A DNA stretch of 64,000 nucleotides from Brevibacterium sp. UCMA 11754 (GCF_021532275.1 NZ_JACBOT010000034.1:62001-126000), one strand, 5' to 3'. Counted from the stretch's first letter, positions 37,865 through 47,571 are shown. A program made the numbers and translations. Notes: generated from the letters alone by a model not told the origin.

Positions 37865-39178
37865 TCAGGCGAAGGGCAGCGAGGTGTCGAGTCCGGTGGT
37901 GGCCACGAACAGGTCTCCGTGGCCGTCTGCGGTCACTGTGGGCTCATTTGCCGCGATGAAAACGCTCTGGCCACGCGTGAGTGTCACTGTGGACCCGAGA
38001 GAGGTCAGAGTGATGCTTCCCGAAGTGCACAGGGCGATGCTCGCGCCTCGGCGCTCGACCTGTGTCAGTCGGGGGCACCGCAGCGACAGCAGTGCGAAGT
38101 CCTCGGTCGCGCCGAGGAGGATTCCGTCGCGGTCAGGTTCAACCATTCGAGTCTTGGCGGAGGCGAACTTCGCAACCTTTCCGAGCTCCGGAATATCGAT
38201 GTGCTTGTTCGTCAGTCCTCCGCGCAGAACGTTGTCACTCGAAGCCATGACCTCGATTCCGGTCCCGCCGAGGTAGGCGTGCAACACACCTGATTCCATC
38301 GCCAGGGCTTCCCCGGGCTGCAGGTGGACGCGATTGAGCATGAGCGCCACCAGCACCCCAGGATCGGAAGGATAGTCAGCCACAAGCTCCTGGAACGTCT
38401 CAGCAGGATCGACGGCTGTGCCTGAACGGCTGATGTGTCCCTCTGGCAACTCTGCCAGATCCTGACCGGCGGCCTCGTCCACAAACGCGGCGGACCGGGC
38501 ATCTCCGAGGACGAGCTCGACTGCCTTGGCGAAGGCCCTGGCCTCAGTCACCGATTTCAGCGCCGAGATCACGTCTCCGAGAAAGTCCAGGGAAGACGGT
38601 GACAATGACAGCGACAGCAGACGCTCGAAGGTTGCCCGCACGGCTTTGCGCGCGCGAAACCCGGCCAGCGCGTGGAATTCGGTGAGGGCGTAGATGAGTT
38701 CCGGTTTGGCCGACGGGTCCTTGTAGTTGCGGGTCGAAGCGTCGAGATCGGGGCCCTCGGCCTCTTCCCTGGCGAATCCGATGGCGGCCTGCTCCGGATT
38801 CGGGTGAACCTGAATAGACAGTGCCTTCTGCGCGGAGAGGACCTTGAGCAGGAATGGCAGACGTGGTCCGAATACCTGCAGCGAGTTGTGGCCCAACAGA
38901 CCCTCTGGGTCACCGGCAAGGTATTCGATGAGATTGGGTCCCACAGTGCTGCTGTCCGTCTTCACGTCCAGCGATGACGACGAGCCCTGCTGCACGGAAC
39001 GGTAGGCCGTGCGCTGCTGGTCAGACTGTCCTATGTCCAGACGGGAGGGGCTGAGGGGATGCGCTCCGAGCCAAAGCTCGGCGCAAGGAGTGCCGTCGGG
39101 CACAGTTCCCAGGATCGCTGGGATCGCGTCCGTGCTGCCCCAAGCAAAATTCTTGACCGTGTTGTGCAATCGGCGCAC
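37865..39178 (-). CDS. manA: Mannose-6-phosphate isomerase, class I
   Basis: 437 residues from the GTG at 39178 (V-RRLHNTVKNFAWGSTDAIP), chosen because AAGGGGA lies 8 nt upstream and because family members begin with RRL-NT; a GTG 13 codons earlier has no ribosome site. The cupin metal site is visible in IQVHPNPEQA and in KPELIYAL and GVLHAYLGG. It interconverts fructose-6-phosphate and mannose-6-phosphate, feeding ManB. It stands alone on the minus strand between convergent scoB and the amidase gene. Confidence 0.92.
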   Translation of the reverse strand: MRRLHNTVKNFAWGSTDAIPAILGTVPDGTPCAELWLGAHPLSPSRLDIGQSDQQRTAYRSVQQGSSSSLDVKTDSSTVGPNLIEYLAGDPEGLLGHNSLQVFGPRLPFLLKVLSAQKALSIQVHPNPEQAAIGFAREEAEGPDLDASTRNYKDPSAKPELIYALTEFHALAGFRARKAVRATFERLLSLSLSPSSLDFLGDVISALKSVTEARAFAKAVELVLGDARSAAFVDEAAGQDLAELPEGHISRSGTAVDPAETFQELVADYPSDPGVLVALMLNRVHLQPGEALAMESGVLHAYLGGTGIEVMASSDNVLRGGLTNKHIDIPELGKVAKFASAKTRMVEPDRDGILLGATEDFALLSLRCPRLTQVERRGASIALCTSGSITLTSLGSTVTLTRGQSVFIAANEPTVTADGHGDLFVATTGLDTSLPFA

Positions 39179-39443
39179 TGTCTTGGTCCCCTTCGGCTGG
39201 ACTGTTCGGATGAACACACATGCATTCGCCGTGCGTGTTTCTCCACGTTAGCGCGTCCATCTTGACTAATCATGGTTTTCCCAAGCGGCTTCACTGACTG
39301 TTCAGGCCAGGACATCTGTTGTTCACCGCGTGGTCAAAGGCCCCTGGAGCGGCACATGAGGTTGACCGCACGAGACAGGCGGGCCAGCTGCAAGGAGAGA
39401 CTATGGATATCCGGGCCCAAGTCGCAGGTGAACCGGAACAGAA
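39179..39443. other. Intergenic region upstream of manA
   Basis: About 265 bp lies between the manA start and the amidase terminator. It should hold the manA promoter; I see no good -35/-10 pair. Only short open frames without a family resemblance occur. Confidence 0.4.
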
Positions 39444-39487
39444 AATGCCTCGCGGCCGGTTCTTTCCAGAACCGACCGCGAGGCATT
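39444..39487 (-). terminator. Rho-independent terminator of the amidase gene
   Basis: A 20-bp stem with one mismatch (right arm agaaccgaccgcgaggcatt) and a 4-nt loop is followed on the minus strand directly by TTTTCTGTT. It lies 47 bp past the stop of the amidase gene at 39534. One of the few hairpins here with a proper T-tract. Confidence 0.88.
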
Positions 39488-39533
39488 GGAACTATCTGCC
39501 GAGACTTACTCGACCGATGTCACCGTGCTGCCG

Positions 39534-42419
39534 TCAGCCGACCACGCGAATGACCTTGGCACCACGATCGAGCATCCAGCTGTAGCTGCGCTTCGTCGTG
39601 TTCGTCCGGGTAGAGCCCGCATCGTACATCTGCCCCTTGGTCTCAGAGATGATGCCGATGTGGCCTGGGATCCAGATCATGTCGCCTGCTTTGGCCTCAC
39701 TGGCAGGGATCACCGTGCCGGCGTTGCGCTGCTGGCTGGTTGTGCGCGGCAGTTTGATGCCGTGCTTGCCGTAGACGTACTGGGTGTAGCCCGAGCAGTC
39801 CCAGCCCTTCGTCGGTGAGGTTCCGCCCCAGACGTACCTCACACCGAGGTGAGCTTTCGCCTCGCTGACGATGGAGTCACGCTGAGCCTGGATCTTCTCA
39901 GCCTTGGACGGCTTGTCGTCCTTCTTGTCCTTTTTGTCGTCCTTGGACTTATCGTCATCCTTGGACTTGTCGTCCTTCTTGTCATCCTTGGGCTTGTCCG
40001 ACTTGTCGTCTTCCTTGGACTTATCGTCGTCCTTCGACTTGTCCTCGTCCTTGGACTTGTCCTCGTCCTTCGAAGCCTTGTCGTCACCTTTGGCGTCTTT
40101 GTCGTCTGTAGAACCTTCCCCGGAGTCTGCAGCCGAACCGCCATCGGTGGCGCTGTCCCCCGGTGGTGCCGACTCATCGGCACCACCGGAAGCGTTGGCA
40201 TCATCAGTGTCACCCGGACCATTGTTGTCGACTACGCCGCCTTCAATGGTTCCGGTGGGCGAGAACTCTGTAGTTCCATAGCCCTCGGCCCAGACGAGTC
40301 GGGCACCTTCGAACAGCTGCTCTCCTCGTCCGTCCTTGTACACCGGGTTCGACGTGGGGTAACCAAGGTGGCCCTTGACGGTACCTTTGTCACCCCAATA
40401 GTTCAGGAGCGTGCCGGTGGTGTAATTGGCACCGGTGTCCTTCGACCAGTAGATCTTGCCCTTCTGGAACGACTGCGCCGATCCCCCGTCCTTCAGGCCG
40501 CCCTTCTCTTGCGAGGTGGGCAGGCCCAGCTGGGTGACAGCGTCACCCTTGTACGAGTTCTTGATCGCTCCGGTCAGGTGGTACGCACCGGTCTTCTTGG
40601 ACCAGTAGACGTTGCCCTTCTCGTAAGAGCGAGCACGTGCTCCGTCAACGCCCTTGACATCGTGTTCCTTGCCAGTGGCCTTGCCGAGTTCCTTCTTGTG
40701 GTCAGCAGCGTACTTCTCGATAGCAGTCTTGGGCTTCGGCGTTGCCTTCTTGTCGTCGTCCTTCTTGTCATCCTTCTTCTTGTCGTCCTTCTTGTCGTCC
40801 TTCTTCTCATCGGACGGCAGATCGCCGGACTTCATGATGTCGGTGACAGTTGAACGGATCTCGCCCATCTTGGAATAGAAGGCGTCGCCAGGGCAGCTGG
40901 TGTTCGCGAGGTCGCGGTGCGCGACGACGGTCGACTTGCTCGGCTTGACGCCATCGAGCGAAAGCTTCCAGGCAATCGCCGAGGCGACAGCATCCCTGGT
41001 CTTCTTCGGCGGAGCCGACTTGTCATAGGAGCCGATCACCGAGATGCCGAATGTACCGGAGTTGTGGCCGGCCACGTGAGCACCGATGACGGCCTTCTTG
41101 ATGTCGCCGCCGCGTGCATGCCAGAGACGGCCGTACTTATCGGCGATGACGTTGTATCCGATGTCGTCCCAGCCTCGACCCGACTGGTGGTAGGACTGGA
41201 TACCGCGCAGAACCGAGGGAACGTCTTCAGCCGAGTAGCTGTTCGAGCCGGCGGTGTGGTGAACGACAGCCTGCTTGACGCTGCTGGCATAGTCGGGGCT
41301 GCCGTTGTATGCCTTGGCACCCCACGAATCGCGCGAGCCGATCTTCGGCTTCGGCACCTTGGCGGATTTGGCCACGTTGTTCGTGGACGAGGAGCCGGGG
41401 ACGTAGTTCTGATTGGTGACCTCGGCCTGACCTGATGCAGCCACTGTCTCGGTGCTCGCGGCAGCCTCAGTCGAGCCTGCAGTCGAACCGGGAGTCGTCT
41501 CTGAGGTGTCTGCTGCGCCTTCGGACGGATCGGAGCTCTGCGGCTCGATCTCTACCGGATCGTTCTCGGCCACGGCCGCCGCATCATTGGGATTCTTCTT
41601 CGGATCGACGAGAACGAGCTCGGCATCGCTGGGTGCCTTGTCGCCCAGAATGCGCATCTGCACACCGGAGGCCCGGTTGACGGTGAACGGCTCGGAACCT
41701 TCGTTCTTCGCCTGCTCCTGCTTCTCCTCGTCCAGCGACTGCCAGTTGCCCCAATCAGACCCGCTCTTGACGCGGACCTGGATACGGATGTTGGACGTCG
41801 ACCCGGAGAAGGTGAAGCCGATCAGGCTGGGGTTTTTGGACGGAACGTCGAGGACGTCGGAGATCAGCGCGATGTTGACGCCGTCTTCGGTCTTCTGACG
41901 CACCGAGCCCGAGATATCGTCGCTGTCCTTCGATTCCTCCGATGATTCAGAGCCCGCGGACTTCTCGTCCTCGGACGCGTCATCCTTCTTCTCGGAATCT
42001 TCAGCGGGTGCCGATGGGTCAGCCTTCGGGGTGGAGGCTTCCGATTCAGCGGCTTCGCTTTCACCCTCAGGTGCGGACAGTCCTGCCGAGACGGGGTTGA
42101 CCGACCCTGTGGAACCGGCAGCAGCAGAGGCACCCGAACTTGCGTTGACGACTGCTGGCACCTGTGTCGAGGCGGCAGCGGTCTGCGACTTGAAGATGTT
42201 CGGCAGGTTGCTGGTTGCGCTCTGGTTGGCGACGTTGGCAGAGGAGTCACTGGAATCACGGGCGCCGGGGACGTTGAGTCCGTCTTCGCTCACGCTCAGC
42301 GCCTCTTGGGTCACTTCCGGCTCAGTCGACGCCGCGAAGGCAGTCGGTGCCGTGACCGCTAAGGTGCCGACGAGTGCGACTGAAGCGCAGCCCGCGACTG
42401 TGGGCAATAAGTATTTCAT
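39534..42419 (-). CDS. Bifunctional peptidoglycan hydrolase: amidase (PGRP fold), LGFP repeats and NlpC/P60
   Basis: 961 residues. Order: signal peptide (1-30, VALVGTLAVTAPTAFAA); disordered Ser/Ala/Glu region; a beta-rich domain near 170-280 (IRIQVRVKSGSDWGNWQSLD); the amidase_2/PGRP domain (about 360-520) with zinc ligands in AVVHHTAG and VVAHRDLANTSCPGD; a Lys/Asp linker; three LGFP-type repeats (about 570-720, e.g. TQLGLPTSQEKGGLKDGG); a second very long Lys/Asp/Ser linker; and a C-terminal NlpC/P60 domain with Cys875 (GWDCSGYTQY) and His920 (IPGHIGI). It should cut both the MurNAc-L-Ala bond and a stem-peptide bond. Own promoter upstream and strong terminator downstream. Confidence 0.93.
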   Translation of the reverse strand: MKYLLPTVAGCASVALVGTLAVTAPTAFAASTEPEVTQEALSVSEDGLNVPGARDSSDSSANVANQSATSNLPNIFKSQTAAASTQVPAVVNASSGASAAAGSTGSVNPVSAGLSAPEGESEAAESEASTPKADPSAPAEDSEKKDDASEDEKSAGSESSEESKDSDDISGSVRQKTEDGVNIALISDVLDVPSKNPSLIGFTFSGSTSNIRIQVRVKSGSDWGNWQSLDEEKQEQAKNEGSEPFTVNRASGVQMRILGDKAPSDAELVLVDPKKNPNDAAAVAENDPVEIEPQSSDPSEGAADTSETTPGSTAGSTEAAASTETVAASGQAEVTNQNYVPGSSSTNNVAKSAKVPKPKIGSRDSWGAKAYNGSPDYASSVKQAVVHHTAGSNSYSAEDVPSVLRGIQSYHQSGRGWDDIGYNVIADKYGRLWHARGGDIKKAVIGAHVAGHNSGTFGISVIGSYDKSAPPKKTRDAVASAIAWKLSLDGVKPSKSTVVAHRDLANTSCPGDAFYSKMGEIRSTVTDIMKSGDLPSDEKKDDKKDDKKKDDKKDDDKKATPKPKTAIEKYAADHKKELGKATGKEHDVKGVDGARARSYEKGNVYWSKKTGAYHLTGAIKNSYKGDAVTQLGLPTSQEKGGLKDGGSAQSFQKGKIYWSKDTGANYTTGTLLNYWGDKGTVKGHLGYPTSNPVYKDGRGEQLFEGARLVWAEGYGTTEFSPTGTIEGGVVDNNGPGDTDDANASGGADESAPPGDSATDGGSAADSGEGSTDDKDAKGDDKASKDEDKSKDEDKSKDDDKSKEDDKSDKPKDDKKDDKSKDDDKSKDDKKDKKDDKPSKAEKIQAQRDSIVSEAKAHLGVRYVWGGTSPTKGWDCSGYTQYVYGKHGIKLPRTTSQQRNAGTVIPASEAKAGDMIWIPGHIGIISETKGQMYDAGSTRTNTTKRSYSWMLDRGAKVIRVVG

Positions 42420-42682
42420 CGTTACAGCCTTTTCGAGGAAGTCAGGGAAGTTCAGGCCCTGGAATCATCTCACCGTTGGTAGGACGGTGGGTAATCCCAA
42501 CATCTCAAAATTGTTACACATATACGGCGTGTCAGACTAGCCAAATAACAAAATAACCAAATTACACCGGTGTGGTTCCCAGTGTTTGCAAGGGACACAC
42601 CGAGGGAAAGTTTTTCCCGAGATCCTGTGCAATTCCCTGCTTCGCACGGCCGGCGCACAAGCTAGGCTGGGTGATCGACATC
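42420..42682 (-). promoter_or_regulatory. Promoter/leader region of the amidase gene with palindromes and a possible MtrA site
   Basis: This AT-rich gap contains GTAACAAT on the minus strand (42517-42510), identical to the (A/G)TAACAAT half-site I recall for MtrA in Corynebacterium, plus two ATAAC elements at 42545 and 42553 on the plus strand. It also has the palindromes acaccggtgt (42564-42573) and gggaaa-gtt-tttccc (42604-42618). I do not see the conserved core of a c-di-AMP (ydaO) riboswitch, which often precedes such hydrolases. Exact promoter not assigned. Confidence 0.45.
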
Positions 42683-44203
42683 TCAGGGCACGTAGCAGAT
42701 GGCTCTCTCTGCGCTCTCTTCGCCCTCGTCAGAGCCGCCTTCACTACCACTTTGCGCGCTGACCTGGGTGGTGCTTCCCGCCGTGAGCCCACGGCTCGCA
42801 TTCACCCCTGCAAGGGCTCCGGACGCGTCGCCAGGGGCGCCCTGGGCGCCTTTGTCCTTCTCAGCGTCCTTGGATGATTTTTCGATCGTGTCCGCAATCA
42901 AGGATCTGGCGGCGTCGAAGTCAGGCTGTGATGGTGTCACGTTGGGCGGAGTGAGGTCAAGCGACTCGATCTTCTGCGACTTGACCTTCAGAGCCAGGTC
43001 CACGAAGTCGTCCACCTCGGAGGAGGGAATGTCCGTCGCCAGCGCTCCTGGGGTGGCTTTGGCGATCTCCTGGTACCGAGTCAGAACGGTGGCGGGATCG
43101 AGCTGTTTGACCATCGCTGTCTGAACGCAGCGCTGCCGGACCATCCGCTCGTAGTCGCTGGAGAACTCACGGGAGCGGGCGAACCACAGAGCATGGAAGC
43201 CGTCGAGTTTCTGCTTGCCCGGTTCGATCCAACCCTTGACCGGACCATGCTCGCCTGTGTTCGGATCGACCTTCGAAGAGATCGGCACCCGCTTACCCGA
43301 GACGAGTGTGATTCCGCCCAGAGAATCGATGAGGCTCTCGAATCCCTTGAGGTTGACCATGGCGAAGTACTGGACTTCGAGGCCGGTGATCGCCGAGGTG
43401 GCATCCATCGTTGCCTGCTCCCCTGCTCGTTTCGGGTTCTCGAACTCGTCCTTGTGTCGCTCACCTTGCTGGAAGACCGCATTGAGCAGGCACTCGTCGC
43501 CGCAGTTGTACCCCTGCGGGTAGTACTGGTGCAACGGCGAGTCCTCGGGGAACGGCACGTTCTCCATATTGCGCGGAAGGCCGACGATGACCGTCTTGCC
43601 GGTCTTCGCATCGATCGAGACCAGGGACAGCGAATCCGGGCGGATGCCGGTGCGCCCCTTGCCGGCGTCTGAGCCGAGGAGAAGGATGTTGTAGCGACCA
43701 TCGACAGGCTTCGCGGCTTTCCCGGAGGCGAAGAGGTCAGCCATCAGTCCGCGCTGGGAGTCCAGAAGGGTCGTGCCCCAGGCCAGCGGGCCGACAACGA
43801 CGAGGACCAGGGCGCAGAACGCGGCGAGGAAGCGTTTGCGTGCCCTCGCGGACAGTGTGACCAGCTTGATCCGGCGCAAGGTGTCGAAGAGGCACACGAT
43901 CCAGTTGACGGCGATGACCGGCAGCCAGATCGTGAGGAACGTCAGCAGGAAGGGATTCGTGCCGATCGTGAAGAGGAACTTCTTGTCGATGAGAATCACG
44001 ATCAGAGCAATGATCGCGAGGATCCAGGTGATTGCGGTGATCGACAGCGAGATCTTGGCCCAGCGACGAGACCGGAACAGCAGCTGCACTCCCCCGGGGA
44101 TGAGTACTGTGACGAGGAGAAGAATCCACGCCCGTACATCCCTCGTCGGCTGTGAAGCGTACGACGGGTGATGAATGGGGTCGACGTATCTCGTTTCGGC
44201 CAC
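42683..44203 (-). CDS. LytR-CpsA-Psr (LCP) family cell-wall glycopolymer ligase
   Basis: 506 residues from a GTG start with AGGTAGG upstream. The N-terminus has four hydrophobic segments (about 26-45, 50-72, 82-105, 126-146), more than the single helix of simple LCP proteins. The LCP domain follows: LLLGSDAGKGRTGIRPDSLS, TVIVGLPRNMENVPFP, and FARSREFSSDYERMVRQ with the Arg residues that bind the lipid pyrophosphate. The C-terminus is an Ala/Gly/Ser-rich tail. LCP enzymes attach wall polymers to peptidoglycan. The neighbouring amidase gene fits a cell-wall locus. Confidence 0.92.
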   Translation of the reverse strand: MAETRYVDPIHHPSYASQPTRDVRAWILLLVTVLIPGGVQLLFRSRRWAKISLSITAITWILAIIALIVILIDKKFLFTIGTNPFLLTFLTIWLPVIAVNWIVCLFDTLRRIKLVTLSARARKRFLAAFCALVLVVVGPLAWGTTLLDSQRGLMADLFASGKAAKPVDGRYNILLLGSDAGKGRTGIRPDSLSLVSIDAKTGKTVIVGLPRNMENVPFPEDSPLHQYYPQGYNCGDECLLNAVFQQGERHKDEFENPKRAGEQATMDATSAITGLEVQYFAMVNLKGFESLIDSLGGITLVSGKRVPISSKVDPNTGEHGPVKGWIEPGKQKLDGFHALWFARSREFSSDYERMVRQRCVQTAMVKQLDPATVLTRYQEIAKATPGALATDIPSSEVDDFVDLALKVKSQKIESLDLTPPNVTPSQPDFDAARSLIADTIEKSSKDAEKDKGAQGAPGDASGALAGVNASRGLTAGSTTQVSAQSGSEGGSDEGEESAERAICYVP

Positions 44204-44428
44204 TGACCTACCTTTACCTCGCGCTCGTTGCTGTTATGGCCACCCGCGCGGACCTGAAGCCCGCGGCGACACAGACTACTGTGCCAAACCTTCTGGAGAG
44301 TCCACTGTGTTCATCCATTGTGGCGCGTGCGAACCTGGGATTCCGGCACATTTGCCCTGCGCATGTCGCGTTGTCGCAGGTGTACTTGATCACAGCCATG
44401 CGATTGGTGAGCCCTATTTTGGGTGCGC
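44204..44428. other. Intergenic region upstream of the LCP gene
   Basis: This gap must carry the LCP promoter, but no clear -35/-10 pair is visible. A 61-codon frame on the minus strand (44399-44214) with a CDNATCAGQMC stretch lacks a ribosome site and family likeness and is not called. Nothing else seen. Confidence 0.4.
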
Positions 44429-44480
44429 AGGCTCGAAGAAGGCCACCGCCCGTAAGCGATGGCCGTCTTCTTCGAAGCCT
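44429..44480. terminator. Long imperfect hairpin downstream of the acyl-CoA dehydrogenase gene
   Basis: Arms aggctcgaagaaggcca and tggccgtcttcttcgaagcct pair over about 18 bp with small bulges. It lies about 30 bp past the stop of the minus-strand gene at 44510. No T-tract in that direction. Confidence 0.65.
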
Positions 44481-44509
44481 GGTCTTTCACCGCCGAGGCG
44501 GGTGTGGCC

Positions 44510-45658
44510 TCAGCCGATGAGCTTGCGACCCATCACCATGCGCTGGATCTGGTTGGTGCCTTCGTAGATCTGTGTGATCTTCGCATCACGCATCATCCGC
44601 TCGACAGGATGATCGACGACATAACCGGCACCGCCGAGAAGCTGCACGGCATCGGTCGTGATCTCCATGGCTGCGTCCGAGGCGAAGGCCTTCGCTGCGG
44701 CTCCGAAATAGGTGAGGTCGTCGTCGAAGCGCTGGCTCTTGGCCGCAGCGGTGTAGGTCAGCGAACGAGCAGCTTCGAGCTTCATACCCATGTCCGCTAG
44801 CATGAACTGGACTCCCTGGTTCGAGGCGATGCTCTTGCCGAACTGCTGGCGTTCCTTCACATAGTTCACCGCGTAGTCCAAAGCGCCCTGTGCGATGCCG
44901 ACGGCCTGCGCGGCGATTGTCACGCGAGTGTGATCCAGAGTCCGCAGAGCGATCTTCAGTCCTTCACCGGGGTCACCGATGATGCGGTCGCCGGGCAGAC
45001 GGACATTGTCGAAGAGGAGTTCGCGCGTCGGCGATCCCTTGATGCCGAGCTTGCGTTCCTTCTCACCGAAGGTGAATCCCTCGTCGGACTTCTCGACGAC
45101 GAAGGCGGAGATGTTGCGCCCGCGCGCACCGTCCGGGTCGGTTACGGCCATGACGGTGTAGTAGTCGGAGGCTCCGGCGTTCGTGATCCAGGTCTTGACG
45201 CCGTTGAGGATCCAGTCGTCGCCATCGGCCACGGCGCGTGTCTTCATCGAGGCCGTGTCGGATCCGGCTTCGCGTTCTGAGAGCCCGTAGGAGAATCCGG
45301 CCTCACCGCGAGCAACCTGCGGGAAGTACTTCGCTTTGATCTCCTCGCTGCCGCCGAGCTGGACAGGCATGCTGCCGAGCTTGTTCACGGCCGGGATCAG
45401 TGATGACGAAGCACATCCACGTGCGACCTCTTCGATGATGATGGCCACTGCCAGCGCGTCAGCGCCCATTCCGCCGTGTTCCTCGGGGATATGGGCGGCG
45501 AAGAAGTCGGTCTCGACCAGAGCGTCATGGGCTTCCTGCGGGTAGCGGGAATCGGCGTCAACTTCGGCGGCAAAGGGAGTGATCTTCTTCTCGACGACGT
45601 TGCGCACTGCGGCGCGGATCTCTTCGTGTTCTTCGCTGGGCTGGTAGAGGTCGAACAT
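44510..45658 (-). CDS. Acyl-CoA dehydrogenase
   Basis: 382 residues from the second of two adjacent ATGs (AGGAG lies only one base before the first at 45661). The FAD-binding blocks FSYGLSEREAGSDTASMKTR and TWITNAGASDYYTVMAV and the C-terminal YEGTNQIQRMVMGRKL, whose Glu is the usual catalytic base position, identify a short/medium-chain-type enzyme (fadE25-like by position). It oxidises acyl-CoA to enoyl-CoA in fatty acid or branched-chain amino acid breakdown, passing electrons to ETF. It lies downstream of purE on the same strand with a 35-bp gap. Confidence 0.93.
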   Translation of the reverse strand: MFDLYQPSEEHEEIRAAVRNVVEKKITPFAAEVDADSRYPQEAHDALVETDFFAAHIPEEHGGMGADALAVAIIIEEVARGCASSSLIPAVNKLGSMPVQLGGSEEIKAKYFPQVARGEAGFSYGLSEREAGSDTASMKTRAVADGDDWILNGVKTWITNAGASDYYTVMAVTDPDGARGRNISAFVVEKSDEGFTFGEKERKLGIKGSPTRELLFDNVRLPGDRIIGDPGEGLKIALRTLDHTRVTIAAQAVGIAQGALDYAVNYVKERQQFGKSIASNQGVQFMLADMGMKLEAARSLTYTAAAKSQRFDDDLTYFGAAAKAFASDAAMEITTDAVQLLGGAGYVVDHPVERMMRDAKITQIYEGTNQIQRMVMGRKLIG

Positions 45659-45695
45659 CATTCTCCTATTACTGATCGATCGTTAAGTACTTCTA

Positions 45696-46304
45696 TTATC
45701 GCCGCAGTGCCTGCCCTTTGTCGAGAGCGACCTGCCGCAGCTGGGTTCGATGCTCGTCGAGCCGACCGCGGATTGCCGCCGCTGCATCGGTGTCACCGGC
45801 GCCGAGGATTCGGGCGGCGAGGAGTCCTGCGTTCTTGGCTCCGCCGATCGAGACGGTGGCCACCGGGACGCCTCCGGGCATCTGCACGATCGAGAGCAGG
45901 GAGTCCATGCCGTCAAGGTATTTCAGCGGGACGGGAACGCCGATGACGGGCAGCGAGGTCATCGAGGCGATCATTCCGGGCAGGTGAGCCGCTCCCCCGG
46001 CGCCGGCGATGATGACGCGCAGGCCGCGGTCTGCGGCGGTCTTGGCCCACTCGACCATGTCCTCGGGCATGCGGTGGGCAGAGACGACCTCAGCGGTCGA
46101 GCCGATGCCCAGTTCGGCGAGGGCCTCGGCCGCGGCCTTCATCGTCGGCCAGTCCGAGTCCGATCCCATGACGATTCCGACGACAGCGGGCTCCGTTTCC
46201 GCTGTGCCCGATTCCGCAGCTCCCGGCGCCGAGGCGGTCCCCACGTTTCGGTTGGCTGCGGAGTTCTCGTTGCCCGTGGAGTCGTCGTCATTCGCTGGAG
46301 GCAT
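45696..46304 (-). CDS. purE: N5-carboxyaminoimidazole ribonucleotide mutase PurE
   Basis: 202 residues from the ATG at 46304 (MPPANDDD), preceded by GAAAGGG; the longer frame upstream overlaps purK and is ignored. A ~38-residue polar N-terminal extension precedes the PurE core: [34 protein letters not shown], and [20 protein letters not shown]. Class I PurE converts N5-CAIR made by PurK to CAIR in purine synthesis. It starts one base after the purK stop. Confidence 0.95.
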   Translation of the reverse strand: MPPANDDDSTGNENSAANRNVGTASAPGAAESGTAETEPAVVGIVMGSDSDWPTMKAAAEALAELGIGSTAEVVSAHRMPEDMVEWAKTAADRGLRVIIAGAGGAAHLPGMIASMTSLPVIGVPVPLKYLDGMDSLLSIVQMPGGVPVATVSIGGAKNAGLLAARILGAGDTDAAAAIRGRLDEHRTQLRQVALDKGQALRR

Positions 46305-46305
46305 A

Positions 46306-47571
46306 TCAGGCCCTTTCGTCGCTGGAGGTGGCGGTAGTGCCAGCGGAGTCATCGGCAGATGGCGTCGTGTTCGCGTCGAGATCTGCCGGGGCCGGCATCT
46401 GCGGATGCGGGTTGACATCGATGCCGGCGATGAAGTCCGCAGCATGACGGGCGCGAGCCAGCACGAGATCCGCGTCCTGTCCGTAGGCGTTGACATGGCC
46501 GACCTTACGGCCTGGGCGCACGCCCTTGCCGTAGAGGTGGACCTTGACCGCAGGGTCGTGGGCCATCACGTGCAGGTAGGGGTGGTAGAGATCTTCGTGG
46601 TCGGCGCCGAGGATGTTGACCATCACAGAGACGTCCTCACGGGCCGCGGGGCTGCCGAGGGGCAGGTCGAGAACCGCGCGAAGATGCTGTTCGAACTGGC
46701 TGGTCACTGCCCCGTCCTGGGTCCAGTGACCGGTGTTGTGGGGACGCATCGCAAATTCGTTGATGAGGAAGCCATCGGCGGTCTCAAACAGCTCCATCGC
46801 CATCACACCGGTGACGTCGAGGGCACCGGCGACCTTGAGAATCGCCTCGGTGATCTCTCTGGACTTGCCGGCCGCCAGTCCCGGTGCCGGAGCAATTGCT
46901 TCCTTGCACACGCCGTTCTGCTGCCAGGTCTCAACGACGGGCCACACCGCAGTCTGGCCCATCGGGGAGCGTCCGACCATGACGGCGAGTTCGCGGGTGA
47001 AGTCCACCTTCTCCTCGGCGAGCAGCTGCCCGACCTCGTCGAGCCAGGTCACGGCCTCATCGATGGTGTCGATGACACGCACGCCCTTGCCGTCATAGCC
47101 GCCGCGAGGCGTCTTGAGGATGAAGGGGAAACCGACTCGCTGCGCGATTGATTCGACATCGGTGCGCGAGGTGATCTCTGCCCAGGCCGGGTTCGGCAGG
47201 CCGAGTTCGTCCATTCTCCTGCGCATGAGGATCTTGTCCTGAGCGAAGATCAGGGCCTGCGGTCCCGGACGTACGGCGTGGCCCGCCTCGGCGAGAGCCT
47301 GCAGATGTTCGGGGGGAACATGCTCATGGTCGAAGGTCACCACGTCGACCGTCTCGGCGAAGGCCTTGAGGGTAGCGAAGTCCGTATAGTCTCCGACGCT
47401 CACCTCATTGATGACCTGAGTGGCCGGGGCATCAGCGGTCTCGGCGAGGACCGAGAAGCGGATGCCGAGGGCTTCTGCGGCAGGGGCAAGCATACGTGCC
47501 AATTGGCCGCCGCCAATGACACCAACACGAGGAAAAGTCACGTTCGCCATCCTATCGTCCGTTTCTGACAT
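46306..47571 (-). CDS. purK: 5-(carboxyamino)imidazole ribonucleotide synthase PurK
   Basis: About 421 residues; start uncertain between ATGs at 47571 and 47550 ([20 protein letters not shown]). ATP-grasp enzyme: [20 protein letters not shown], the ATP-binding loop [18 protein letters not shown], and the C-terminal [17 protein letters not shown]. It makes N5-CAIR from AIR, bicarbonate and ATP. The C-terminus has ~30 extra residues rich in Thr/Ser/Ala/Asp. purK then purE is the order in the mycobacterial block as well. Confidence 0.95.
   Translation of the reverse strand: MSETDDRMANVTFPRVGVIGGGQLARMLAPAAEALGIRFSVLAETADAPATQVINEVSVGDYTDFATLKAFAETVDVVTFDHEHVPPEHLQALAEAGHAVRPGPQALIFAQDKILMRRRMDELGLPNPAWAEITSRTDVESIAQRVGFPFILKTPRGGYDGKGVRVIDTIDEAVTWLDEVGQLLAEEKVDFTRELAVMVGRSPMGQTAVWPVVETWQQNGVCKEAIAPAPGLAAGKSREITEAILKVAGALDVTGVMAMELFETADGFLINEFAMRPHNTGHWTQDGAVTSQFEQHLRAVLDLPLGSPAAREDVSVMVNILGADHEDLYHPYLHVMAHDPAVKVHLYGKGVRPGRKVGHVNAYGQDADLVLARARHAADFIAGIDVNPHPQMPAPADLDANTTPSADDSAGTTATSSDERA

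Noticed and set aside
37535-37959. Plus-strand ORFs of 67-126 codons between scoB and manA
   Set aside because: Composition is rich in Arg/Pro/Ser as in random high-GC frames, no family match, and the longer one runs into manA on the other strand.
39903-40100. CRISPR-like or minisatellite array in the amidase linker
   Set aside because: The repeated gtccttgga/ cttgtcgtc pattern is codon-level repetition of Lys/Asp/Ser in a charged linker, irregular and without spacers.
42420-42682. c-di-AMP (ydaO/yuaA) riboswitch before the wall-hydrolase gene
   Set aside because: This riboswitch often precedes such genes in actinobacteria, but I could not find its conserved core segments on the minus strand; the gap is AT-rich with simple palindromes instead.
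44214-44399. 61-codon minus-strand ORF with a Cys-rich start (CDNATCAGQMC)
   Set aside because: No ribosome binding site, no family likeness, and it occupies the expected LCP promoter region; more likely a chance frame.
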